Counted from the first letter of the stretch, positions 1 to 12,400 are shown. The stretch is 64,000 nt of DNA from Albifimbria verrucaria (GCA_020081605.1 JAHREC010000011.1:2170001-2234000), one strand, 5' to 3'. Made by a program: numbers and translations. The notes: generated from the letters alone by a model not told the origin.

Positions 1-1937
1 TTGAAGGAGATTGAAGAGTCCAAGGACATGATTGTTCTCTTCGTTGATGAGATCCATCTTCTGATGGGTGCTGGCTCTTCCGGTGAGGGCGGTATGGACG
101 CCGCTAACCTGCTGAAGCCTATGCTTGCCTGAGGTCAGCTGCACTGCATTGGTGCTACGACCTTGGCTGAGTATCGGAAGTACGTTGAGAAGGATGCTGC
201 GTTCGAGCGTCGATTCCAGCAGGTTATCGTTAAGGAGCCCACCATTACCGAGACCATCTCTATTCTTCGAGGTCTCAAGGAGAGATACGACAGACATCAC
301 CGTGTCACCATCCTCGACAGCGCTCTTGTCGCGGCTGCCAACCTGGCCGCGCGATACCTCACTTCCCGACGAATGCCTGACTCTGCCATCGATTTGGTAG
401 ATGAGGCTGCCGCCGCGGTGAGAGTTGCACGTGAATCTCAACCAGAAATTATCGACTCCTGGAGCGCAAGCACAGACAGTTGATGATTGAGATCGCTGCA
501 CTGGAGAAGGAAAAGGACGAAGCCTCCCAGACCCGTCTCCAGCAAGCAAGGAAGGACGCAAAGAATGTCGAGGAGGAGCTTGAGCCTCTGCGAGAGAAAT
601 ATCAGAGCGAAATCAAGCGAGGTGAAGAGATTCACATTGCCAAGGTCAAGCTCGACGACTTGGAGAAGCGTCTGGAGGATGCAATGAATATGGGTGACCA
701 CGCCAAGGCTGCGGATCTGAAGTATGGTGCCATTCCTGAACAGGAGGCAGTCATCAAGGAGCTCGAAGCCAAGAAGGCCGCCGCAGATGCAGCTCTGAAT
801 GCCACTGGTGCTGACCTCGGTGGATCCATGGTCACTGACATCGTCACGGCCGACCACATCAACGAAATCGTTGCCCGCTGGACCGGTATTCCGGTCACGC
901 GGCTCCGAACTTCGGAGAAGGAGAAGCTTGTTCAAATGGAAAAGGGACTTGGCAAGATTGTTGTTGGCCAGAAGGAGGCCGTGCAATCTGTATCTAATGC
1001 CATTCGTCTCCAACGTTCCGGCCTCAGCAACCCCAACCAGCCACCAAGCTTCCTCTTCTGCGGTCCCTCTGGAACAGGTAAGACTCTGCTCACCAAGGCG
1101 CTGGCAGAGTTCCTATTCGATGACCCGAAGGCCATGATCCGTTTCGATATGTCCGAATACCAAGAACGCCACGCATTGAGCCGCATGATCGGTGCACCTC
1201 CCGGTTATGTTGGACATGATGCTGGTGGACAGCTTACCGAGGCCCTGCGCCGAAAGCCTTTCTCGATCCTCCTCTTCGATGAGGTTGAGAAGGCTGCCAA
1301 GGAAGTCCTGACTGTCCTCCTCCAGCTTATGGACGATGGTCGAATCACTGATGGCCAAGGCAGAGTCGTCGATGCGAAGAACTGCATCGTTGTCATGACG
1401 TCTAACTTGGGTGCTGAGTACCTCACAAGACCTGGAGCCAAAGAAGGCAAGGTTGATTCTGCCACCCGAGAGCTTGTCATGAATGCCCTTCGAAACTACT
1501 TCCTCCCTGAGTTCCTCAACCGTATTAACTCAGTCGTCATCTTCAACCGCTTGACCAGGAAGGAGATTCGCAAGATTGTTGACTTGCGAATTAGCGAAAT
1601 TCAGAAACGACTGGAGGATAATGGACGCAAGATTCACATTGATGTATCTGAAGAAGCCAAGGATTATCTTGGAGCATCTGGATACTCGCCCGCATACGGT
1701 GCCAGACCATTGGCTCGACTCATTGAGAAGGAGGTCCTCAACAAGCTTGCCATTCTCATTTTGCGCAACAACGTTCGCGATGGCGAGACCGCAAGAGTCG
1801 AACTGGACGATGGACGCATCGTTGTATTGGCAAACCACCCTGACAGCGAAATGGGTGAGGATCTGGACATGGATGATGAGGAGGATGCACTCGACGAAGT
1901 TGTGGGAGATACTATGGAGGAGGATTTCTATGATTAA
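1..1937 (+). CDS. hsp98: Hsp104/Hsp98 (ClpB) disaggregase, 5'-truncated and disrupted
   Basis: This is the C-terminal part (about 645 residues) of the hexameric AAA+ disaggregase that pulls proteins out of aggregates with Hsp70; the start lies before the window. Seen in order: end of NBD1 (Walker [14 protein letters not shown], sensor GATT), the coiled-coil middle domain (about 480-780), then NBD2 with Walker A GPSGTGKT (about 1063-1086), pore loop GYVG, Walker [10 protein letters not shown] and the small C-terminal domain. It ends in an acidic tail. Two defects are visible: an in-frame TGA at 130-132 where the family has Arg (a CGA codon with one transition), and a frame shift near 457-461, where one missing C in a CCC run would restore the ESQPEIIDS...LERK reading. 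With that base the length is divisible by three. The family assignment is certain. Whether the gene is really broken is doubtful, because neighbouring genes show the same C-run losses. Confidence 0.95.
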
Positions 1938-2224
1938 GAAATTGTGGGGAATAATATGAATGGATGATTCACGAAGAATACATGGCGTTCAGGTTTTGGG
2001 AATATATGAAAGATTCTTGCATGTATTGTAAATAGGACGCGAGCTTGTTAGCTACCGAGCTCAAATCAAATTACTGTTGAGAAAAAACTGTGCTCCATCT
2101 AGTGATAATGCCAAGATCTAGAACACGACACACATTGATAGAGCTGTCATTTGATACTTTGTATAGTGATTTTACGAAATATGCTCTGATGAAGCTGTTA
2201 TCAACTTGCATCAATAGTTTACAT

Positions 2225-3839
2225 TCATTTCTTCTTCTTTTCAAGAGCCTCCTTCCGATTACCGGCACCATATCCAGTTTTCGAATATATTACCCCGAGC
2301 TTCCACAACACCCAGCCAAAGCCAAGTGCCACGACAGCTGCCGTTCCAAGCGCAATCCATGAAGCACCCTGTGCTTGTAACACAGGGACAGTCACGGTGT
2401 TTTTGAGAAGGCCATCGGGGCTGGGCTTCGGACTGACGTGCCAAAAGACGGTACCGGCATCAAATAGCTCGTCATACCCTAGCTGTGGGCGATCAAATGG
2501 GTTGCGATGCCAGCCTGTCTCGTCGGTGGAACACGCCCAGAAGACCACAGGGTAGGGCACCTCAGTTTCTGCATATCCTGTATCCGTCGGTTTAAGGTAG
2601 CGAAGGTGAAGGGGCACCTCTGCTGTCCAAGCACTGGACTTGCTTGCCTTTGGGGAGCAAGCTCTAGCAGGACGTTGGAGCCCCAGGGCTTAGTGGCGTA
2701 TTCCGGTGCTTCGAGATCCACGGGTAGACTTGAGTAGCGAGTGGCCGTGAGGTTCTTGGAGGCCAAGAATAACTCATCAGCCAGTTGGTAGCGATCCGCA
2801 AAGATGGTCTTTGGGAGGGTGAGATATGCATACGAGGCGCACTCGCCGTCTTCAAGTGGTGGCTGACTGGCACTTATGGTGAGCTGTAGTGTTGGATGTA
2901 AACCAGTAGGGGAGAGAAATTTGGTAGAGAATGATGCATCGCTGAGTCTATGGCGCAATGGGAAGGAGAAGGAAGTGACAGATAGCGGCGACTGTTGTCC
3001 AAGGACTGCTAGGACACCATTGAGGTGAAGCTCGTGCTTCCGCTGCTGCCATGGCTCAGACTTAGCCAAGAGGCCGACCTCGGTCCTGCGGTCCGGGGAA
3101 AACGGCACGGAGGTGTCCCGGTTATCCAGGGCCAGAAGGCCTTGAACTCGAGGGCTTGTGGCTTGTTGTCAGCTAACACACTGGAGATGTCGATACCCAC
3201 TGCGCTGTTGATGCTCCGTAGGCGATCATGGCAAGCGGAGTCAGAGTCTTTGCAGAATTCCTTGGCGATGGATGTCGTGAAGTTGTGGAGGTTTTCAAGG
3301 GGTTGGAAGTAGTAGAAAACCGGGGTGTCTCCTGATGCACCAGCGTCAAGGCGTGTAAAGGACTAAACGAGTGGTCAAGCACGGTTAGATAATTGCTTCA
3401 CTTCTCATAAGCCTGGCATTTATAATCCGAGTCATACCTCTAAGGATGGGCATTCTATTTGAGCAAATGCTTGGAGTAATGAGCATAGAGCGGCACTTTT
3501 GCAAGTCAGTAAAGCTCTGCTATGAAGATGGTTGGAGGATAGTACGGACGAGTCATCTGCACCGTCGCGGACAGGGGAATAAGAGACATGAAGACCGGGC
3601 GATAACCGAACAGCAAAGGGCTCGCGGGTCTCATAGCTCAGGGGTCGCCCATCGGATGCGGAGACGGCGGAGGTTCTGCAGCACGGCAGCAACATCGGGT
3701 GACAGGCGGTCCAGGGGCACGGCGAGCTTGTCCTCACGGAGCGAGTCGAGGCGCGGGCCGTGGAAGCCGGCGTCGTCGGAGGTGGGGACGACGTCCGGGT
3801 CGACGTTTTCACGGGGACAAAGGTAACCCTCTCACGCAT
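2225..3839 (-). CDS. PBN1: PBN1/PIG-X, GPI mannosyltransferase I subunit
   Basis: ER membrane glycoprotein that stabilises the catalytic Gpi14/PIG-M subunit adding the first mannose to GPI precursors. The diagnostic C-terminal block is clear: HLRYLKP followed by YPVVFWAC (about 2520-2615), then a single transmembrane helix (about 2280-2350) and a Lys-rich cytosolic tail ending KKKK, consistent with ER retention. The N-terminus begins MRERVTFV; an inner segment reads LRIRWAT, as in other fungal PBN1. One intron is supported at 3363-3437 (GTATGA...TTTAG). The reading frame changes about four times (near 3820, 3640, 3115 and 2635), each at a C run in the coding sense. With these corrected the protein is about 513 residues, near the family length. 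It converges with hsp98 (287 bp between stops) and diverges from the gene at 5169. Identity is good; exact residues at the breaks are uncertain. Confidence 0.85.
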
Positions 3840-5168
3840 GCTGGGCGATGGCGGACGCCTATGTGGCTACCTTGGATGGGTGTGAGGGCAGCTTTGGGTG
3901 GTGAGACGGAGCTCCAGAGCTTCGGGTTTGCCCGATAAGGCAATGCTATCGGTGTGGCTGGTGTAGTAACTTGGGTGTAGCGTATAGCGTTGGGTGCACC
4001 GTATATAGCGTTGGGTGCAGCGCAGGGCTAAAGCTCAGAGCGTAGACCGAGTGCTGGAGACTGGTTGAGGGAGGGAGGGGCCGATCACATGGGGAGACCA
4101 GAGGGTTTGGATAAGTTACCAAGCAGAGCCCGTGGCCTCAGTCTCAGAGCAGGGAATACCTGGATGGCTGTGAGATACTCTGGCCATTTGGGGAGACCGA
4201 GGAGGATAAGCCCCACTGTGCCGGGGCGGTGGCTCGTTTGGATGCTCGGTGTCGCTGGTGGATAACGACATGTCCATGATTTATTTTCTTTTTTTTTAAG
4301 GGGGAGTAAGGGCGGCAGGGTAGCATTCGACTACACAGAGGGATTTGTTCCGAATGGAATATGTGAGGGCAGCCGTGAGGTGCAGCTTGGAGAATGTGGT
4401 TATCAATTATCGCGCCATGTCTGCATCGAAGACGGCTCCTTTTATGTATGTGGTTGTCTGTATAAGGTATATAGTGTATAAAGGGCTGCTGCTATAGCAG
4501 ACGATATCCAGCCTCAAGCTCACTGGAGGCCGTTTCTCCAGGTGACGGCACAGGCTGTTGCAAAGGTCCCTAGCCAGTGCTGCAGTCCACTGACGAATGG
4601 GGCTGTCAGCAGTACCCTGTACTCGTGTTTGGTCATGATACTCAGCGGAAACCACAGTCCTGGGTACTTGTCTTCAGCTGGCCTGCCCCTCCCCGCCCTA
4701 TTTCGGTCACCGGCGGGGCAAAGAGACTCTGGCGGCTGCGGCTGCTAAACCCATTTGGGGACCGAAAACGCCTGGAGCCACGATTTGGCCGATCATCTGC
4801 CTTGCCTTTGCCCTGCCAGTCAGTGCCTTGCCTGGTCTTGTCCTGCCTTTGGGCTGGGCCCTGGCTTCAGGGACCGCCTTACTCTCATCATCATCACCGC
4901 CGTCTTTTCCCTTCCCTTCCGCTCGTCTCTTACGTGTGTATTCGTCTGCAGACATCATGTCACCTTGCCGCTCTCGTGTCTTTCTCTGGTAGATTCTCAC
5001 CACCCGTCCCGTCTCTGCTCTTCACCATTTCAACGGCGCCCCCGCGGAACGATGCCATCTATAGCCGGGTTGTGTGACAAACGAGCTCCTCTACCTCGCC
5101 GCATCCCTTGATCTCCCAGTTCCCACTTGGCCTCGTTACTAAACGCTGCTTCTGGAACTGCAATCACA
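3840..5168. promoter_or_regulatory. Divergent intergenic region between PBN1 and the caspase-like gene
   Basis: About 1.3 kb between two divergent starts with no supported gene. It holds a three-unit imperfect tandem repeat at 3971-4028, listed separately, and a pyrimidine-rich tract (about 4800-5110) just before the + strand start, as is common for fungal 5' UTRs. Open frames here are short and overlap on both strands without family resemblance. Confidence 0.5.
3971..4028 (+). repeat. Imperfect tandem repeat, 3 units of about 19-21 bp
   Basis: Three consecutive units start with TTGGGTG at 3971, 3990 and 4011; units one and two share TTGGGTGyAsCGTATA(TA)GCG and unit three is truncated. They lie about 130-190 bp upstream of the PBN1 start, within its likely promoter. 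Confidence 0.75.
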
Positions 5169-8100
5169 ATGAGTAACCCACCTTACGTGACGATCCGCTC
5201 TCGGCGCCCAGCCGATAGGAACGGAGAAGCACCTGTACGTTTGTCTCTCTCTCCGTTAGAATAGCATCCGAGAAACCACGCTTACATGCCTTCGCCAATC
5301 GCAAAGATGTCTGGTGCCACGGAGATTGTGCCCAGGTCTGCCACGCACGACATCAGTAGGACAAGCTTTCATGTCAAGCATATCGGCCAGTTCGCCAAGA
5401 GGCTCGAGGATGTATGTGATTCTTGGCCATAAGGGAGGGGCCTTCGCCGACCCGCTAACCACTTCGTCAGTCTGCTTCCCGAGCCTTCCCAAACCGTGGC
5501 AGGACCTCGCAGCGATACTCCAAGGTCCAAGCCCTGCTCTTGCACTGGGGCTCCGATGACTTGTTTGTATTGCCCGAGCTCGAGGATCTGGAACGATGCT
5601 TACGCGAGGACTACTTCTTTGGTACCGACATTTTTGCCATTCCTTCTGAAAACTCCCATCTTGAATTGATGATGCGGGTTGGACAGCTTATCAAAGAGCA
5701 CGAATCCCCGACACGTTGTTCGTTGTCTATTACGGTGGCCATGCTAGGATAGACGAGTCCAGGCAAAGCACCTGGTGTGCGTATGTTACTCTGTGTCTGG
5801 CCTTGACCTGTCCTTGACTATGCTTGCTGACTTGACTTTCCAGCACCCGTGACGCCGACTCATCCTGGCTACAGTATGTCTTTTCATATACTCCTATCTT
5901 GCGGTCTGGCTCCTAACAAAAGACAGATGGTCTGCCATTCAAACCCTACTAGAAAGATCCAAGTCAGACGTACTCATCTTACTTGATTGCTGCGCTGGCG
6001 CTGCTAGCGCAACCTTTCCCACTGGTAACAGTATTACTGAAACCATTTCCGCCTCTAGTTGGGATGCTATAGCACCAGATCCCGGCCGCTACTCCTTTAC
6101 CAATGCTTTGATAGAAGTCCTTCAGGAATGGCGGATGAGGACCTTCTCAGCAGCCATGCTTCATGCCGAGGTCCTCGCCCGACTCAAGCACCCGCGACCC
6201 ATCAATATAAACGGAAAGCACTTTGAGGCTCGATCTACACCCGTGCACTTCATGATGACTTCCAACCATAAGGCACCAAGCATTGAGCTTTGCAGGACGG
6301 TTTCTGCCGACAAGCTCCCACCTGCTGCATCCGATGCCAACCTGAGTGCAGACGTTCACGAGGTTTCCCAGGCTGCCGATGTAGCCGAGATTGTACCAGA
6401 TGGCCTCATATCCAAGGAGCCTAACGAGGATACGCCCCATGTCATGATCTCATTAGCCCTGGAAGAAGATCAAAGGCTGGATATCAATGCTTGGGAGCAA
6501 TGGATCAGCGCTTTCCTGCGATGGCCAAGTACGTCAAAGTTCAAGGAGTGTTTAAAAGTCACTCAACCTTGTTATTGGTTTCAATGCCCGTCATGATATG
6601 GGACCTGTTACCAGAGGACCCTGCCACCTCATTCGTTGCCTTCATCCGTTCAAACAACTTGGCCAATCAACAACGGCAGATTCCTCCTGGCCGTGTGCCT
6701 GTACATGTTCCGAACGCCCAGCGCGAAGCGGCAGGACCTGACACGGCTTCATTTATCTCTGGTGTCTCTGGCACCACGTTCGCTGGGACAGAAAACACCG
6801 TTATGGACCAGTTTAGAGGCTCGAATGGTTTTCAGACCTTCAGCACGGACCCGGGGTCCGACAAATCACTTGCGTAATGTGTTCCCTACTTCGCAGCCTC
6901 CGATACCGATGCCTCGACATGAGCCTTCTTCGCTCTCTACGTCCCCGTCAATGTGCCAGCACGGCCTATAAGGACTGTTGACTCGCAAGTCTCGCTCAGC
7001 ACGCTGCACAGAAACCCGACTTCTTCCTCCGTAGAATCTTCTAACACAATATCCCGGCAAATGATAATGAATCAACAGCAGTCCCAGCGGCGAACCACTC
7101 TCGGAAATGACGTTCCAGAGCCGAAAAGATTTGCTCCTCATGTAGAGAAACGATTGGAAGAGTATTATCAGTTTGAATCGTTGCCGTCAGACGCTCAGAG
7201 GGCCTTCTTTGCCTCCAATTTAGGCATCGATACGTTCCATCTTGAAGTATGGTTCCACCACCGGCGTGAGAAGGACATGGTTTCCAACCGACTGGCTGCT
7301 ATGAAGATCAATGATGTGCCGCATGATGGTGGTACTGGTCCTCGTATGATTCTACCCGCAGACTTGAGCCAGCTCCTCGAAATGTCTTTGCCTACACAAG
7401 TCCTCTTACTTGACCTACGTCAGCAGTTCGAATATCAGAGATCGCATGTATTCGGCGCTCTGAACTTCCGTGCTCCTAAGACGTTCCTGGAAGCAGCGTC
7501 GCTCGACATGATTGAACGCGCATTCGCTGACGAAGAAAGTAGAACGACATTCTCGTCGTGGCGTAATGCTAGGTGCGTCGTATTCTATTCTAAAGGACTT
7601 GAATTCCCTTGGGAATGCCCTTCAGCAGATCTGTTATTCGATAAGCTCCGAGCGAACGGTTGGCCAGGTCGATGCTTCATCTTGAAAGGCCATTACCGCG
7701 AGTTCAGTGCAACCTTTGACAAGTTCATTGTTGGCCCGAAGATGACACAAGAGGCTGGCGAATGGGTCAAAGAGCAAAAAACAAAGATGAAGGCACCTGT
7801 GGATTTGATGCTGAACCAGGAAGAGTATGCCGCGTGGTTATCTCATCTCGAGACAGAGGATCGTTTCCGTCCCGCTGCGGCATCGCCTACTCGTACCACC
7901 GAGCGGGTAAAGTCTATGGAGATTCACGAGAAAGAGCTAGAAGCCGAGTTCCAGACTCGCCATAAAGATCTCTACTACAAGGCGCTCGAGGTTCGCGGCA
8001 AGAAGCCCTCGTCAAATCCAAACGCCGAGGCCCAGATGGTCGAGTACCTTGATCGTGGCCTCGCTAAAATGCGTGGCTCCCAAACGACACCGTCGGATCC

Positions 8101-8346
8101 CCAACCGCGCTCTATGAACCCGGCTACTCCAAGCTCACATCTGAGGCGGGAGGATACTTTGACCGCGCATATTTAGACCGCGATGTGGCAGACGAATACG
8201 TTGAAATTACAAAAACGGATGGCTCTGTGCCGGCGGACGTCCGGACGACAACAAAACCTCCAGGCGAGGCGCGGACGCCCGGTGAGGATGTGACCCGGAG
8301 GGGCCGTGGTGGGAATATCCTCACCAAAGTGTTTCGGCGATCATAA
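5169..8346 (+). CDS. Caspase-like / homeodomain-like / rhodanese-like fusion protein
   Basis: Large multidomain protein (about 978 residues after frame repair). Exons: 5169-5234, 5307-5411, 5471-5780, 5844-5873, 5927-8346; all four introns are GT-AG. N-terminal half: a caspase/metacaspase-like fold with the His motif LFVVYYGGHAR (about 5715-5750) and Cys motif LILLDCCAGA (about 5972-6005), so the His/Cys dyad is present. A low-complexity linker follows. About 7120-7300 is homeodomain-like, with third helix LEVWFHHRREKD. About 7345-7740 is rhodanese-like (VLLLDLRQQFEYQRSHVFGA, then CVVFYSKG) with Ser where the catalytic Cys should be. A charged helical tail follows. Frame breaks occur near 5710, 6505, 6850-6875, 6945 and 8100, mostly at CCCC. 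I recall that fungal relatives are often labelled 'tyrosine-protein phosphatase non-receptor type 6', but no HCxxGxxR motif is visible. Function unknown; a regulated protease or scaffold is an inference. It could be two genes if the 6850-6945 breaks are real. Confidence 0.75.
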
Positions 8347-8651
8347 AGCTATTCGTTGAAATAGTTTTCTGGATACATAAAAGCAGACAGCCACAAGGAC
8401 GTAGGATCTCATGATACACATGCAAGGGAACTGGTGATGTCAAGGAAAAGGGAAATGTCATTTCTGGATTCGAAATGCTGCTTGAGAAAAGAAGCTACTG
8501 GCGTTTGGAAACGGAAGCAAGTAAGATAGACGGCTTATATTATTGTTATTAACCTTCCTAACCCTTTCTTCTTTCCTTAATAGTTTTATGGTCAAGAAAA
8601 GTTTCTTGTCTTAGAACCAAACGCTCAGTGAGACTATGGTGCAAGAAAGGG

Positions 8652-9455
8652 CTATGCAGATTTGATTTCATTCTCAATAGAGTATTCATGGCTCGAGAAG
8701 GGCACGCGAGCTTGCACTTGCAACTGCTTGGGCCGACATACCAAATCCACTCCAGATTTCATCCTTTGTGGACATATATCGATCATACTCCTAAGCACAG
8801 ACTGCTCTGCAGAAATCCTCCAACATGACGGCACAAGGGTCATGACTCCAGCTTTGATTGTGCACTCAGACTCTCCAATTGCAGCTCGCATTGTATCCAT
8901 GTCGTGATCACGGAAGTCGCAGCACCCGGACAGAGCATGAATCATTCGAAAACCATTGAAGATACACCATGGCCTCCTTTATTGATTACATGGCTCCTCA
9001 GCCGCATTACAGCTGCTTGAGCCAAGCCGCCATGCGGAGGAAAACCCCGAAGTCATTGTGAGGTGCTACATCGTCCCTGGTGCTGACGCGGAATGTCACA
9101 ATGAGAAGTTTCCGTGATGTCTGCTTGGCATGCCCACTTGGTAGCGATCGATGACAAACTTCAAAAAGATGATATTCCCGTCGCATCAATTCATCATCCG
9201 CCACCGCTCTGCAACCTTGGCAAAACCGGCCGTGGTGCAAGTCCCAGCGGCCACGAGGTTCGGCCCCACGATGAGAGGCTCGGTCCCGTGCCTGAAAACT
9301 GCCAACATTGCGGACTCCACACATGACTCACTCGTAGTCTGAACTTGGAAAGGCTTCTGAGGGTACGTAATGTTGCAAAGATTCGAACCGCCTGCACTTC
9401 TTCTGACTCGGAAGCATACGCCATCAGATAAAACGGCTGCCCCTATAACCAACAA
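8652..9455 (-). other. Cluster of minus-strand open frames, possible decayed or short gene
   Basis: Frames at 9186-9455 (89 codons), 9007-9324 (105 codons, different frame) and 8652-8945 (97 codons) follow one another on the minus strand. Several regularly spaced Cys occur, but there is no signal peptide, recognised family or clear splice pattern joining them. A small Cys-containing protein with frame errors, or chance, are both possible. Confidence 0.15.
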
Positions 9456-12400
9456 ACTTTACGGGACCCTCCAAGGGTAAGAAGAATAACCCGAAGCTAG
9501 TCGAGCTGTCTGTCAGGGGGTTGGAATGTGCAACGTGGAGTTCTCAAGGGGTTTACGTTAGTGGGTAATGGCAGGATGCTCCACGTTTTCTATAGGTATT
9601 TCAAATTGTTACTTGGTTGCTATTGCGTCGAGGAGCATTATTTGGATAACTTGAATAGTGCTGCAATATGTGGACGGTGAGAAGCTCTCGGATGGTGGCT
9701 CTTCCGACTGTCAGTCAATAGTCTCCTTGCCTGACATGGGCAAACAACCGAACGTGGTGGGAACGTTAGTGGGTCTCTGAAGCCAGGGGTAAATGTTGAT
9801 ATGTAGCACCCTGGGAAGTGTGAGCCAAGCTCATATCAACCCGTCTCACTTCACCAGGACGGATGCTCTGAGACTGTAGCTAAAGAGAATTGATCGGATA
9901 AAGATTATTGAAATTCATGCTCGCGAGTACCTGAACCAGCCCCTCATGATTCTGTAAGGTTACCACCATAAGATTGAACTATACAACACTGAGTGGGTGT
10001 ATCAGAGTCTTCACGAATATGAGCTGATTCAGCAATGGATAATGTCCGATGGGGCGAGGGAGTGGACAGAGGTGGATCCATTTGCTCGAATGAGGCAGAA
10101 ATAGATGGCATGTTGGCAAGTGCCAGATGATGGTTTGATACGAGCGAGATCCGGAATACCGTGCGTATCTACCGGACATTTTAAGCGAAGATTTGTTGAT
10201 GGGTCCCGATCGTCGGGCTAATCATGGTTGACAGTGGGGAGCTGACCGAAGATAAATTATTGGCCCCGCCTACCAAGTTAACACCTCATAATTAGTTGTT
10301 AAATCCCCTGGATTGAACGTCAGACCGAGTCCGCTTGACCGAGCTCCGAAATCAAAGATCCATCGTGTGAAAGGGTGCTCGAGATCCTGATGATGCAATT
10401 TCCAGACCATGGCTGGCCAAGGGGTGTCAATCCAAGCTTGTGATAACAGGTGGTTAAAGAAAAGTACCTGTCATCTGTAAACAACTTCGGATTGCTAGAG
10501 CACGTGCACAAGGAAAACTTTACCATCTACTGGATTGTAGTACAGAAGTTGTAGAAGAAGTGCTCTCCGCTTCACCAGTTAGTGTTAGGCCAATTGCGGA
10601 AACCTGTGAATCTCATGTGTGCGTGACCCATTAGCTTGGCATGAAAGAAGCGGCTTAGCAATCCGAATCAAGAAGCTTCTTCCGGGCTTGACTCGTAGAC
10701 CCACAGGGTCAAACACCAAGCGTCGCGATAGTTCCCGAATTACTGCTTCCATACGGCAACTGATTGCTGGACTGCTTAAGTGACCACTATTATAGTTAGG
10801 GTTGAGGATCCATCACCTTGATGACAACAGCAGGGCTTAGGGACGAAAAGGGAACTCCAGCAGACGTAATGATAGTCGATCTGGCGCAATCTGAGTAAAC
10901 ACGTACCAAAAAGTGCTGGGTGAGAATGCGGGGGTGTTGTGGGGCGCAAAGACTGACGTTTTATGAGAGTCCTTAGTGCCAAACCCAGTACAGTATGTAG
11001 CCTCACCATAGCGGTGCAAAACACCAGTGGCTTCATAGTGAGCATGGAGGAAGTGACGTTGATGAACGATATAAGCTTTGATGGGACGAAGAGCCGTTAT
11101 GGGCACCGACCATGTAGGTCTTGTCGATCCCGGACAACTCATCGAGGATACCAGTGCCCATAGATCGTCGAGGGTGGAATCGATGACGACCGATTTAGGG
11201 TCGCCAGGAAAACTTGACAGTTGGCCAAGCTCATGGGAGTGTCTTTGATGATCGATCCCTATTCGCTTATCTTGGATTAGAGGAAGGATTTGGAGCCGAG
11301 GCACGCACAAGCTTGTCATACTGTGTGTCTGAGGTGGTTCGCGAGACCAAGGCATTAATTCAGCTGGCTATAGTTGTCACAGGGGAGGGGTGTCCGCATG
11401 AGAGCGTTTACTAGTAAAAGGAAGGCTCCGTAGAAACATGAACGACGAGAGGATGAGCGCAATTGAGCCTCTTGAATTGATGTGGTAAGGATTTGTCTCG
11501 GGCTAGACGACGTTATGCCGCAGGTCCAAGGAGAGAGAAAGGTTACGTCGTTCAGGAGGTGTCGTTAGCTTCCAGCCCTGAAATATAGCATGAAGAGACA
11601 TTGTCCCGCAGAAGGTGTCAGAGCCAGATCAAAACTTACCTTATTGCTAACGCCACTGCCAGCAAACGGTCCGTGCCTCCACCGGAGCCAGTGGCCCGGT
11701 GTAGGTTGTTTGTTAATCTTGCAGCCCGCAACACGCCGGGACCCTGGTAGCGGGTTCTTGACATGGTTCGGGTTGTGTGTCTGGCAGGGTCCATTTGTGT
11801 CATTGCCCAGTCCAGTCCAGCTTGCGAGCACGACGCTTGCGATTGGACACAAGACATCCACTTCTCCCTTCCCCAAGGTCTCATCCGCTTCTAGGGAGAC
11901 ACAGACGGAAACATGCACTTGAGCATGTAACGCGTGTAGAAAGTGGAGGTGCGAAGTTCGACACAGAGCCGTCATCCAGAGGCCATGTGGTAGTTGAGCG
12001 AGACCAAACGCCACACGCACTTGTAGCTCATGCAGATACAACACGACGTGCACACACGGCACGCACATACGCTGCAGTGTCTTGGCAATGTGGGCTCGAT
12101 CTCCGTGTCAAGCACAAGACCGGGCTGGTGCTTCCGACCGCGGCTCGATGCTGAAGCATGTACCCAGGGGATTTCGAGGTGCTGGAAAGACACCTCCAGC
12201 CAGCTCTGGGGAAGTACGTATAGCATGTGTCGCATCGTTTCAACCGGGGCACGCCCATCTGCGTGCACACAGCCAAGGCCGTCTCGTTAAGTGATAGTGT
12301 CGATGATCCAACGAGAGCACGAGCAATATGCAAAATATGACATTTCAAGGAGAGACAATCTGGTCTGGCTCCGGGGTGCGGCCAAGGTTGTATCAACTTG

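Noticed and set aside
3496..3545. Second PBN1 intron (GTACTATC...TTGCAAAAG)
   Set aside because: Borders look possible, but splicing breaks the register of the following LCSLLQAFAQIECPSLE block, while reading straight through keeps it.
9379..9388. Possible tRNA gene on the minus strand (B-box-like GGTTCGAATC in reverse complement)
   Set aside because: No matching T-stem, anticodon arm or acceptor pairing could be built around it. Similar B-box-like strings at 31240 and 45638 failed the same way.
10837..11355. 172-codon minus-strand open frame
   Set aside because: No family motif, overlapped by other frames of similar length, no splice or start context; likely chance in GC-balanced DNA.
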